A stretch of DNA of 64,000 nucleotides from Cytophagales bacterium (GTDB lineage: Bacteria; Bacteroidota; Bacteroidia; Cytophagales; Spirosomataceae). The stretch covers positions 28,067 through 92,066 of the forward strand of contig JAAFJP010000025.1 in NCBI GenBank assembly GCA_013298125.1, read 5' to 3'. The notes under the pieces are model-generated. The model had not been told where the DNA came from. It saw only the letters and a program-made list of their open reading frames with translations, and searched no databases. Positions 6,103 through 13,049 of the stretch are shown in pieces (positions within the stretch are counted from its first letter, which is position 1; every line of letters starts with the position of its first letter). A program made the position numbers and the translations under genes.

Positions 6103-6175
6103 TGGAGGAAATAGGACTCGAACCTATATCTACTGATTTTCAGTCAGTCGCCTTGACCATCTCGGCTATTCCTCC
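6103..6175 (-). tRNA. tRNA-Phe(GAA)-like
   Basis: Acceptor GGAGGAA/TTCCTCC, D-arm GCC-GAGATGGTCAA-GGC, anticodon arm ACTGA-CTGAAAA-TCAGT (anticodon GAA), T-arm ATAGG-TTCGAGT-CCTAT, discriminator A. All arms pair well. The D-arm is closer to the Tyr/Leu/Ser style than to a usual Phe tRNA. Confidence 0.85.
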
Positions 6176-6181
6176 AAAATA

Positions 6182-6326
6182 AAAGAAGGCAAAAAACGAT
6201 GAGAGTTTTTATTCCACCTTACTGACCAAAGTCAGCATCAGGATTTGAACCTGAATGAGCTTTTCGCTCGTAAGTTTTTAAGACTTATGTGTAAACCGAA
6301 GTATCTCTCTTCTACGGCACTTCTTT
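6182..6326 (-). ncRNA. Y-RNA-like unit Y1 with circularly permuted tRNA-Leu(TAA) core
   Basis: The outer stem AAAGAAG/CTTCTTT and inner stem GAAGAGAG/CTCTCATC (one mismatch) enclose a permuted class II tRNA. The order is: 3' half of the D-arm (GGTTTACACA), anticodon arm TAAGT-CTTAAAA-ACTTA (anticodon TAA), long variable arm GAGC-GAAA-AGCTC, T-arm TCAGG-TTCAAAT-CCTGA. Then the acceptor TGCTGAC/GTCAGTA (seven pairs) closes with a TTTG loop, and the 5' half of the D-arm follows (AGGTGGAA). The new ends lie in the D-loop. The match to leucine in both anticodon and variable arm makes the permutation convincing. Confidence 0.83.
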
Positions 6327-6329
6327 TTG

Positions 6330-6414
6330 CGGAGGCAGAGAGAATCGAACTCCCAAGTCAGTTTCCCGACCAACAGTTTTCAAGACTGTGCCCTCGTCCA
6401 TTCGGACTACCTCC
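6330..6414 (-). tRNA. tRNA-Ser(TGA)-like
   Basis: Acceptor GGAGGTA/TGCCTCC, anticodon arm ACAGT-CTTGAAA-ACTGT (anticodon TGA), class II variable arm TGGTCGGGAAACTGACTT, T-arm GGGAG-TTCGATT-CTCTC, discriminator G. It is a well-formed serine tRNA. The 3' end lies three bases before unit Y1. Confidence 0.88.
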
Positions 6415-6419
6415 AATTG

Positions 6420-6508
6420 TACCGCCAGCAGGATTTGAATCGCTACGGCGAACCGTCTACACGTTCCACCTTATGAGAGTGGCATCCTACCAATTAGATT
6501 ATGGCGGC
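6420..6508 (-). tRNA. tRNA-like with CAT anticodon and an inserted hairpin in the T-stem
   Basis: Acceptor GCCGCCA/TGGCGGT, D-arm ATCT-AATTGGTA-GGAT, anticodon arm CCACT-CTCATAA-GGTGG (anticodon CAT). After the variable region, the 5' strand of the T-stem is replaced by a hairpin, GACGG-TTCG-CCGT. The T-loop TTCAAAT and the 3' T-strand CCTGC remain, but their partner GCAGG is missing. It is the first module of the array, 7 bases after the stop of the 247-residue protein. Confidence 0.7.
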
Positions 6509-6515
6509 AAATTCA

Positions 6516-7259
6516 TTAACATTCTTCCAAAATTCGATGTAAACTCTTGTTCCTCAGAGGATTATCGTATTTCTGTTTCTCCGTATCGCCCCAATGGTCA
6601 TATCCCCAATCTCTGAGTTTTGACAATCGGGCATAATTGAGTTTGTTTCTATAAACCTTATGATTGAGTTCTGCCAGACGTTGTTCCAATTCCTCATCGT
6701 GGGTTTTTACTTTATCAATCATATTCGGTCTGATCCTCAAAACATATCTCCACGGTTCAGTCATTTCAAAATATTGTCTCTGATAAATTTTCTTAAACTT
6801 TACTTCAATTTTGATTTTGAAAGTGAAGCAAAGCATTTCTTGCGGAGTCAATTTTAGTTTATTGATTTCGTAGGGATAAATTACCTTCAATTCTTGATTT
6901 CTCTCCTCGTAAATTCTACGTCCCAATCTTTTCTTTTTCTTCTTAAATTCTTTCGTTGGACTGTACTGAGTCGTATTGATTTTACGTAAAAGATTTTCGT
7001 AAAAAACTCCTTGTTTACTTCGTCTAACGTCCTCTCTCACAATGAAGTAGCGTTTATATCCTCGCTGAATCGGAGGGACTAAATCAATCATAGGGAGTTC
7101 TCGGTGACGTTTTCTGAGTTCTCGGTCTTCTCTGAAAAGGCGAATCAGTTTTTTGTCTTGTCCTTCGATGATGTCACGCTTTCTACGTCTCTTCGAGCGG
7201 ATTCTAATTTGGTCTTCCCAATTATTAAAAATGTATTCTTCTGTTGTGGCAAAGCCCAT
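6516..7259 (-). CDS. Highly basic 247-residue protein of unknown family, linked to the RNA array
   Basis: I do not recognise a family. The protein is very rich in Arg and Lys (RSKRRRKRD near residue 22; KEFKKKKKRLGRRIYEERN around residue 105), has no signal peptide or membrane segment, and has several aromatic-basic motifs (RGYKRYFIVRED, EPWRYVLRIRPN, WGYDHWGDTE). This composition suggests nucleic-acid or ribosome binding. Its stop codon is followed within 8 bases by the first tRNA-like module, and the Ro60-type gene lies at the other end of the array on the same strand, so all may form one unit. Upstream lie a terminator and a 50-residue ORF under promoter P1. The RNA-binding role is inference. 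Confidence 0.85.
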   Translation of the reverse strand: MGFATTEEYIFNNWEDQIRIRSKRRRKRDIIEGQDKKLIRLFREDRELRKRHRELPMIDLVPPIQRGYKRYFIVREDVRRSKQGVFYENLLRKINTTQYSPTKEFKKKKKRLGRRIYEERNQELKVIYPYEINKLKLTPQEMLCFTFKIKIEVKFKKIYQRQYFEMTEPWRYVLRIRPNMIDKVKTHDEELEQRLAELNHKVYRNKLNYARLSKLRDWGYDHWGDTEKQKYDNPLRNKSLHRILEEC

Positions 7260-7296
7260 AATATGCTGATTATTAATTTGTTAATCAGTCGGGCGA

Positions 7297-7334
7297 AAAC
7301 AAAAAAGCCCGACCTCGTGGATTTGAGGTCGGGC
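7297..7334 (-). terminator. Strong terminator between the small ORF and the basic-protein gene
   Basis: On the minus strand GCCCGACCTC-AAATCCAC-GAGGTCGGGC is followed by TTTTTTG. It stands 23 bases after the stop of the 50-residue ORF and about 40 bases before the ATG of the basic protein. Genes downstream would need read-through, antitermination or their own start, so it could act as an attenuator. Confidence 0.85.
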
Positions 7335-7356
7335 TTGGGTATAGAGGTATTCCTAT

Positions 7357-7509
7357 TTACTTCGGAAATCTTATTTCTATAAACCTGTTGCACAACCTAA
7401 GATTGTCATAAAAATCCTTCTTAAAATTCTTATACGAAAGCCCAGACGGTAGCATTGAATAGCTATCGTTAAATTTCTGAGCGTTTTGTATTTGACTAAA
7501 TTGTAACAT
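7357..7509 (-). CDS. Small ORF, 50 residues
   Basis: ATG at 7509 to TAA at 7357 encodes a 50-residue peptide beginning MLQFSQIQNAQKFNDSYSML, with aromatic and basic residues towards the end (NRFIEIRFPK). It begins about 22 bases after the predicted start of promoter P1 and is followed by a strong terminator. I recognise no family. It could be a true small protein or a leader peptide controlling read-through into the array operon. Confidence 0.5.
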   Translation of the reverse strand: MLQFSQIQNAQKFNDSYSMLPSGLSYKNFKKDFYDNLRLCNRFIEIRFPK

Positions 7510-7528
7510 GATTTCTGATTTTTGTTGT

Positions 7529-7573
7529 TTGATGATGCAAAGTTGGGAGGTCAGTACGCAGCCTATCTGCGTA
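7529..7573 (-). promoter_or_regulatory. Promoter P1 with palindromic operator
   Basis: On the minus strand the palindrome TACGCAGATAGGCTGCGTA (7555-7573) is followed after 13 bases by TTTG (7538-7541) and CATCATCAA. The same arrangement occurs at P2 inside the array. The TTTGCATCATCAAA core also matches a second promoter-like site (32023-32040) upstream of the gene at 32064, supporting its role as -7 element and start region. Confidence 0.7.
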
Positions 7574-7644
7574 GATAAAATATTTTTTGATTTTTTTTTG
7601 AAAATAATTGAGAGTGAACATTTCGCACATCAAAAACTGGAAAC

Positions 7645-7679
7645 AAAAAAGGATAGCATCGCTCAGAGCAATGCTATCC
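7645..7679 (-). terminator. Terminator of the lipoprotein gene
   Basis: GGATAGCAT/ATGCTATCC arms with an 11-base loop are followed on the minus strand by TTTTTTG, 26 bases after the lipoprotein stop codon. Confidence 0.85.
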
Positions 7680-7704
7680 TTTTATCACTTAATGACTTAA
7701 CAAC

Positions 7705-8238
7705 TTACTTAACCTTATTCCCTTTCATCTTACGGACTTTAATTTTTAAGTTATTCAATACACTTTTAGAAAGCATAATTCTTACACGAGGTTTTTTATA
7801 AATTACCAGATATTTATTACCTTCATAATCTAAACGGGAGAAAGACGTATTACCCTGAGAATCAACTAATTGATAAAAGAATTCTCCTTTTTCACCCGCA
7901 ACAGGTCCAAAGTGTAAGGAATTATCCTCTTTACTTTTCTCAAAAGACAACATCAAATGACCTGCATTTTTTTTCTGTAACATTCCAGGCGTTCCTTTTT
8001 CCAAAGAAATACGATTAATATAACGACCATTTTTGAAGATTACCTTTCCAGATTTGATATTAGCATCCGACGAAGGCACTTCACGTTCAAGATAAAGGGG
8101 ATTATCATTATAATATTGAATTCGAGTCAAATCGAGTTCATTTTCTTGGAGTTGGTGCATCAACGAACCCGTCAGATACACATTTTTTTGGCAGCTTGCC
8201 AGCGACAAAACGCTGAGGATGAGCAAGATTTTTTTCAT
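7705..8238 (-). CDS. Hypothetical lipoprotein
   Basis: The 177-residue product starts with a lipoprotein signal (MKKILLILSVLSLASC, lipobox Cys16), so it is exported and lipidated. The mature part contains tandem short beta-strand-like segments (GKVIFKNGRYINRISL, LHFGPVAGEKGEFFYQLVD) and a basic C-terminus. I do not recognise its family. It is a monocistronic gene with its own terminator, and its upstream region runs toward the divergent regulator gene at 8702. Confidence 0.75.
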   Translation of the reverse strand: MKKILLILSVLSLASCQKNVYLTGSLMHQLQENELDLTRIQYYNDNPLYLEREVPSSDANIKSGKVIFKNGRYINRISLEKGTPGMLQKKNAGHLMLSFEKSKEDNSLHFGPVAGEKGEFFYQLVDSQGNTSFSRLDYEGNKYLVIYKKPRVRIMLSKSVLNNLKIKVRKMKGNKVK

Positions 8239-8701
8239 TATTTTTCAAGTAAGGATTTGGGAGTATTTCAATCAAAAATAAGCATTGTAATTGTAAATCA
8301 ACGACTTAGCATTTATTAACTGAAATATTTAACGATAAAAATACTCAAAAGATATATCAAATTCCAAATTTTAAGCACTTTATCATCAGCTAAGTACAAT
8401 AATTTCTCTAAAAATACACCTTTTGATACTTATAACATAGTCAATCAAAGGTTACAATGATACTTATTATCTTGGTAGAGTATAAAACCTCGTAACATAG
8501 TAACCTTATAATTTTCAACATACGTAAGCCAAAGACTGTGCCAATTTCATTTATTAACTCAACATTCAAAAATTCATAAAATTATCTTATTGATATAATT
8601 ATTATAAAAATACTTTCAAAATATTTTGAAAGTTCAAAACTATTACATAAATTTGTTTCATAAAGCAATCGCCGCAAATAAAACTATTTAAAACTTAATA
8701 T
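8239..8701. other. Divergent AT-rich intergenic region
   Basis: This 463-base stretch lies between the lipoprotein and the GbsR-type regulator. I find no gene. It contains the operator palindrome at 8612-8633 and is otherwise AT-rich sequence without clear repeats. Confidence 0.6.
8612..8633. promoter_or_regulatory. Perfect palindromic operator upstream of the GbsR-type regulator
   Basis: A 22-base perfect palindrome with core CTTTCAAAATATTTTGAAAG lies about 70 bases before the regulator's ATG. The same TTTCAAAATATTTTGAAA core recurs in a 40-base palindrome at 9580-9619 on the other side of the gene, so it is probably the regulator's own binding site. Confidence 0.75.
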
Positions 8702-9208
8702 ATGACGCTTGATGAAGCAAAGCAACATCTCATCCAAGCATGGGGAACGTTAGGGTCAAGTTGGGGTGTTAGCCGAACAATGGCACAAGTACACGCACTC
8801 CTGTTAGTATCTCCTGTACCCATGACTACTGAGGATATAATGGAAGCCTTGCAGATTTCGAGAGGAAATGTTAATATGAATGTGCGAGATTTGATGGACT
8901 GGGGAATTGTGAGAAAAGTGTTGAAGCCAGGCGAAAGAAAAGAGTTTTTTGAGGCAGAGAAAGACGTTTGGAAGATAGGAATGCAAATCGCAAAAGAACG
9001 CAAGAAACGTGAATTAGAGCCAATTATCAGAGCATTAGACCAAGTATCAACCATCGAAGCCGATATTACTGACCCTGATGTAAAACAGTTTGCAGAGACC
9101 GTAGAGAACCTTAAAAAATTCGCTAATAATACCAATAATACATTAGAAACTATTATAAAAGCTGAAGAAAGTATGTTCTGGGGAAGTTTCTTTAAATTAT
9201 TCAAATGA
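8702..9208 (+). CDS. GbsR/MarR-family transcriptional regulator
   Basis: This 168-residue protein has a winged helix-turn-helix: GVSRTMAQVHALLLVSPVPM, then the recognition helix around ISRGNVNMNVRDLMDWGIV, then the wing (VLKPGERKEFFEAEKDVWK). The order matches GbsR-type MarR regulators, which in other bacteria control osmolyte or pigment genes. A C-terminal helical region mediates dimerisation. Palindromic TTTCAAAATATTTTGAAA sites flank the gene on both sides, suggesting autoregulation and control of the downstream sensor kinase. Confidence 0.87.
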   Translation: MTLDEAKQHLIQAWGTLGSSWGVSRTMAQVHALLLVSPVPMTTEDIMEALQISRGNVNMNVRDLMDWGIVRKVLKPGERKEFFEAEKDVWKIGMQIAKERKKRELEPIIRALDQVSTIEADITDPDVKQFAETVENLKKFANNTNNTLETIIKAEESMFWGSFFKLFK

Positions 9209-9815
9209 CAATGGTATTTCCTGAAAAAGGAAAATGATATATACCCATTACCACTATTAAATTAATCCTTACTTTGTGACGTATCAAATAAAAGACTCAA
9301 TTGGGTCTTTTATTTATGTTTTAAATTTTCATTAATTATTGAAAATATTATTTTAATTATAAATATATTTATTTTTATAATTATAGTAACTAAAAATTCA
9401 TTTCAAAATATTTCTTTTATTTATTATACAAATACTTCTCAATAACGGCTCATTGTTAAAATACAATTCACACTATTCAGTAATCCATTGATAGTAAGTA
9501 TCTTAATCAATTTATCATTAGATTATTAAGCATTATTTTTTCTTTTACTTCTTATAAGTTCTTGACATATTTTGAAAGAAATAATTATAATTTCAAAATA
9601 TTTTGAAATTATAATTATTATTATATTTATAATTTTATAAAGACATTTATGCGTTAAACCAAGGTTGGAATATCCTCATAATATAACCTTTTTAAAAACC
9701 CCTTATTGATAAAATCTGTCGTTAAAGGAATAAATTAGTAGAAAAATATCGCATTTTCGCTCGTTATTGTATCTTTGAATGAATTATTAAACATCTTATC
9801 ACTCAACCGCCATTC
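9209..9815. other. AT-rich intergenic region with operator palindromes
   Basis: The 607 bases between the regulator and the sensor kinase hold no gene. A TTTCAAAATATTT half-site lies at 9401-9413 and the long palindrome at 9580-9619. The rest is very AT-rich with no repeat I can define. Confidence 0.6.
9580..9619. promoter_or_regulatory. Forty-base perfect palindrome (putative GbsR-type operator)
   Basis: The centre TTTCAAAATATTTTGAAA is extended by AAATTATAATTA-type arms to 20 bases on each side without mismatch. It lies about 200 bases upstream of the sensor kinase gene and shares its core with the site at 8612-8633. Confidence 0.75.
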
Positions 9816-10859
9816 ATGTCACGCACAAAACTCTACTGGACACTACAAATCTCGTGCTGGGGAATTTACCTAATTTATATGTTAATTGGTATTCTCCATT
9901 TTCACCTACCACTGTACGAAGTAATATTTGGTAGTTTAGCAAATTTCTTTCTCTGCGTTTTTGTTTCTCATTTTTATAGATTAATAGTCAAACCATTAAA
10001 AATCGAGGATATGCGATGGTACATATTTCTAATGTACCCCAGTTTTGGTAATTTTATTATGTCTGGTCTCATTTTGCTACTCAATACATACGTCATTAGA
10101 GTTCAAGATATTTTAACCCCTTATCATCAAGAAAATAAGTTTTTTGATTATTTGTTTATGGTACTTGATACGTACAGATTTTCAATGCCTTGGTTTATTT
10201 TTTATCATGGAATAAGATTTGCGGAAAGAGCTATTCAGAGTGAGCGGGCAAGAGTAGAAGCACAGATGCAATTGAAAGTGGCGGAATTAGATAATTTAAG
10301 AAATCAACTTAACCCACACTTTCTCTTTAATTCTTTGAATAGCATTCGTTCATTGACCCTGACTGACCCTAAAATGGCTCGTGAAGCTACCACAAAGTTG
10401 TCAGATTTATTACGTATATCGCTGACATACAAAGACTTACAAGACATTCCATTTGAAGAGGAATTGAATTTAGTGAAGGATTATCTATCGCTTGAAAAAA
10501 TCAGATTTGAAGACCGTTTGAGCTATAAATTTGACGTGAGTCGAAGTATTCTGAGATCTCTTGTACCCCCGATGTCTTTACAACTATTAGCTGAAAATGC
10601 AGTAAAGCATGGAATTAGCAAGTTAAAGAATGGAGGTGAAATAATTATATTTGCTAAGAAATGTGAGAATAATTTAATATTTGGTGTAAAAAATACAGGC
10701 ACAATAAACAACTCTGAAAAAGGAAAAAGAAAGGGGATTGGTTTAGAAAACCTCAGAAAACGTTTGTCGTTGAATTATGAAATAGAAGATAGTTTTCAGA
10801 TTAATTCGTCTGAAAATATGGTTACAGCCGAAATTTCTATTCCTCTAAAAATTAAGTAG
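9816..10859 (+). CDS. LytS/YehU-type sensor histidine kinase
   Basis: This 347-residue protein has about four membrane segments in the first 140 residues. A short coiled coil leads to the His_kinase domain (PF06580 type) with the phospho-acceptor motif NPHFLFNSLNSI (His near residue 168). A degenerate ATPase follows (N-box LAENAVKHG, then GIGLENLRKRL). Such kinases signal to LytTR-type response regulators, and one follows immediately (11181). The stimulus is unknown. The GbsR-type operator upstream hints at linked control. Confidence 0.9.
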   Translation: MSRTKLYWTLQISCWGIYLIYMLIGILHFHLPLYEVIFGSLANFFLCVFVSHFYRLIVKPLKIEDMRWYIFLMYPSFGNFIMSGLILLLNTYVIRVQDILTPYHQENKFFDYLFMVLDTYRFSMPWFIFYHGIRFAERAIQSERARVEAQMQLKVAELDNLRNQLNPHFLFNSLNSIRSLTLTDPKMAREATTKLSDLLRISLTYKDLQDIPFEEELNLVKDYLSLEKIRFEDRLSYKFDVSRSILRSLVPPMSLQLLAENAVKHGISKLKNGGEIIIFAKKCENNLIFGVKNTGTINNSEKGKRKGIGLENLRKRLSLNYEIEDSFQINSSENMVTAEISIPLKIK

Positions 10860-11180
10860 ATAACGCATAATTTTTGTTTTATAGTTAGTGAATTAATCGT
10901 TGGAGGTCTAATTATTCAAAAAAGACAGTTTAATTGAAATAATTTGATAAAAATGGCTTGGAATTTGTTATATTAACGAAGAAATATTATTAACTTAGAT
11001 ATTATTTTTGTCAGACAAAAAACTGTTTGGTAAAAATACCATCCCCTGATTGGTTCACAGGTGTTGAATCACATTTTTAAACATTTGAAAAACAAAAGTT
11101 ACGCAGATATGGCAAATAGAAAACCCTATTCTCCTCGAGCTGGTAACCGCCACTATCAAGACTTGTCCCCTGTAAAGCAA

Positions 11181-11915
11181 ATGAGTAAGAAAATTAAAGC
11201 AATCTTGGTGGATGACGAGAGGTTAGCCCGCCAGGAACTAAAGTATTTGTTGCAAGAATATCCTGATATTCAGATTATTGACGAAGCCGAAAACGTAGAT
11301 GAGGCTTTGGAAAAAATCCACCGTTTGCAACCAGATTTAATTTTTCTTGACATTGAAATGCCAGAGAAGAATGGTTTTGATTTGATTAGCGAGCTCGAAT
11401 ATGTACCAAAGGTAGTATTTGTGACAGCTTATAACCAGTATGCAATTCAGGCTTTTGAGTCTGAAGCGATGGATTATTTGTTGAAACCAATGAAATCTGA
11501 GCGTTTGGCAAGAACAGTTGAGAAAGTACGTTCAGACATTCACCAAAGTCGTCTTACAGAGGCAGTTTCGTCTGGAAGACTTCCAGCAGACAAACGCATA
11601 TTTTTGAAGGATGGCGAAAAGTGTTATTTCGTTAGCTTAAAAGACATTTACATGATTGAGTCGGTTGGTAATTATTGTCGTTTCCATTTTGGAAGTGAGC
11701 GTCCAATGATTCACCGTTCTTTGAATAAGATTCAGGAACGTTTAGACCCTCATACTTTTTTCCGTGCCAATCGTCAGCAAATAATCAATACTGAATATAT
11801 TGCTCACATTGAATCGTATTACAAAGGAGGAATGAAAGTGATTCTTAATAATGATATTGAATTAGAGATTTCGACTCGTAATTCCGTTGCTTTCAAAGAA
11901 ATGATGGGAATGTAA
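11181..11915 (+). CDS. LytTR-family response regulator
   Basis: Receiver domain with acidic pair DD at residues 11-12, phospho-acceptor Asp57 in LIFLDIEMPEKNG and the YNQYAIQAF switch region, then a LytTR DNA-binding domain (FLKDGEKCYFVSLKDIYMIE onwards). I chose the ATG at 11181 (MSKKIKAILVDDE), which places the receiver at the very start. In-frame upstream starts (GTG 11061, ATG 11109) would add a basic, non-conserved extension. It pairs with the sensor kinase upstream. Confidence 0.9.
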   Translation: MSKKIKAILVDDERLARQELKYLLQEYPDIQIIDEAENVDEALEKIHRLQPDLIFLDIEMPEKNGFDLISELEYVPKVVFVTAYNQYAIQAFESEAMDYLLKPMKSERLARTVEKVRSDIHQSRLTEAVSSGRLPADKRIFLKDGEKCYFVSLKDIYMIESVGNYCRFHFGSERPMIHRSLNKIQERLDPHTFFRANRQQIINTEYIAHIESYYKGGMKVILNNDIELEISTRNSVAFKEMMGM

Positions 11916-11939
11916 TTTTCGAGATATTTACAATAGAAA

Positions 11940-11974
11940 AGGTGTTTTGATGTATATCGAAACACCTTTTTTTG
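11940..11974 (+). terminator. Terminator of the LytTR regulator
   Basis: GGTGTTT/AAACACC hairpin followed by eight T, 24 bases after the stop codon. Confidence 0.85.
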
Positions 11975-12160
11975 TTGATTTTGTTTAACATTTGACAGCT
12001 AAAAGGTACTTATTTGTGAAACAAAACAATTCAAAATAAAAAAATAGTCTCTAAGATGCTATTTATCATGTAGTTTCAGCAAATATGTAGTATCTGTTGG
12101 AATCTTATCATAAGATAACTATTTTTGATAAAGAAAATATCTGCACAGATATTCTTTATA

Positions 12161-12194
12161 GACTTAACAGTGGCGGCTGTTAAGTCTTTTTTTG
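12161..12194 (+). terminator. Orphan terminator before plsC
   Basis: GACTTAACAG-TGGCGG-CTGTTAAGTC followed by seven T. No gene ends nearby, because the previous gene already has its own terminator. A small RNA or leader from about 12000 may end here. An ATATCTG/CAGATAT hairpin precedes it. Confidence 0.75.
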
Positions 12195-12225
12195 TACCTA
12201 TTTTAGAAAATATTATCTTTGCTCC

Positions 12226-12966
12226 ATGCGTATCCTAATCTTCCTTTATACTCTCTGGGCAACCTTTTGGTTTGTTTTCCTTTTTTTATTGTTGTTTCCG
12301 TTGTTTTGGTTATTTCTTCAAAAACCCGAATGGAAACCCAAAGCTCATTACCTCAATCGGTTTTGGGGTAAGATTTTCTTTCCTATCATTGGGATTCGTT
12401 TTGACATCAAATACGAATTTGAACCTGATGTAAACAAGACGTATGTCTTCTGTGCAAACCATTTTTCGTATGTGGATATTGCCGTGATGGGGGTGGTTAT
12501 CAAGAACTATTTTGCTTTTGTGGGTAAAGCGTCCCTGAAAGGCATACCCCTGTTTGGGTATATGTTCACGAAACTACATATACAGGTGGATAGGAGCGAT
12601 AAAAATAGTCGAGCTACGTCATTGGCTCGTTCTATCAAAGCCCTGCAAAGTGGACGTAGTATCATGATTTTTCCAGAGGGAGGAATATGGTCGAAGGATT
12701 TTAAGAAAATGTCTTCACCCTTGAAAGATGGCGGTTTTTTGATGGCAATTCAACAGCAAGTTCCGATTGTTCCAATTACGCTTTTGAATAATCATAAAGT
12801 TATGGAGGACGGTAAATTTGCCGTTCACCCTCAAACGATTAGAGCCATTGTGCATAAACCTATTGAGACTATTGGTTTAACTCAGGATGATATAGAAGAC
12901 TTGAAAATACAGTTTCACGATGTCGTACAAGGGGCTTTGGATAGTTATTATTCAACCGTTCAATAG
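12226..12966 (+). CDS. plsC: 1-acyl-sn-glycerol-3-phosphate acyltransferase (PlsC family)
   Basis: The 246-residue protein begins with a hydrophobic membrane anchor and carries the acyltransferase HX4D motif (NHFSYVD, His79 and Asp84) and the FPEGG motif near residue 144. These bind acyl donor and glycerol phosphate. It makes phosphatidic acid at the inner membrane in phospholipid synthesis. The gene starts 30 bases after an orphan terminator. A related lipid acyltransferase substrate (ornithine or other lipids) cannot be excluded. Confidence 0.88.
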   Translation: MRILIFLYTLWATFWFVFLFLLLFPLFWLFLQKPEWKPKAHYLNRFWGKIFFPIIGIRFDIKYEFEPDVNKTYVFCANHFSYVDIAVMGVVIKNYFAFVGKASLKGIPLFGYMFTKLHIQVDRSDKNSRATSLARSIKALQSGRSIMIFPEGGIWSKDFKKMSSPLKDGGFLMAIQQQVPIVPITLLNNHKVMEDGKFAVHPQTIRAIVHKPIETIGLTQDDIEDLKIQFHDVVQGALDSYYSTVQ

Positions 12967-13049
12967 ATATTCCAACCAATCAACGATTTATTGTTTTTAG
13001 ATTGAACGATTGCCCATTAATTTGTAGAAAATTTTAAACTGAAAAAAAC

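Noticed and set aside
4579..6326. CRISPR array (repeated GTGCCGTAGA-AGAG-TACTTC blocks)
   Set aside because: The repeats are unevenly spaced, pair with different 3' partners, and flank structured tRNA- or rRNA-like cores; there are no Cas genes.
5118..6616. Protein-coding ORFs across the tRNA-like array (for example 5118-5306, 5318-5634, 6245-6616)
   Set aside because: They overlap tRNA structures and repeat the Pro-like sequence in translation; no protein families.
7104..7393. ORFs spanning the terminator upstream of the basic protein (7104-7382 plus, 7145-7393 minus)
   Set aside because: They read through the terminator hairpin and the start of a better gene; the 50-residue ORF at 7357-7509 fits the promoter and terminator better.
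11061..11180. GTG start for the LytTR regulator at 11061
   Set aside because: The added residues are basic and unlike receiver domains; the ATG at 11181 places the receiver at the start.
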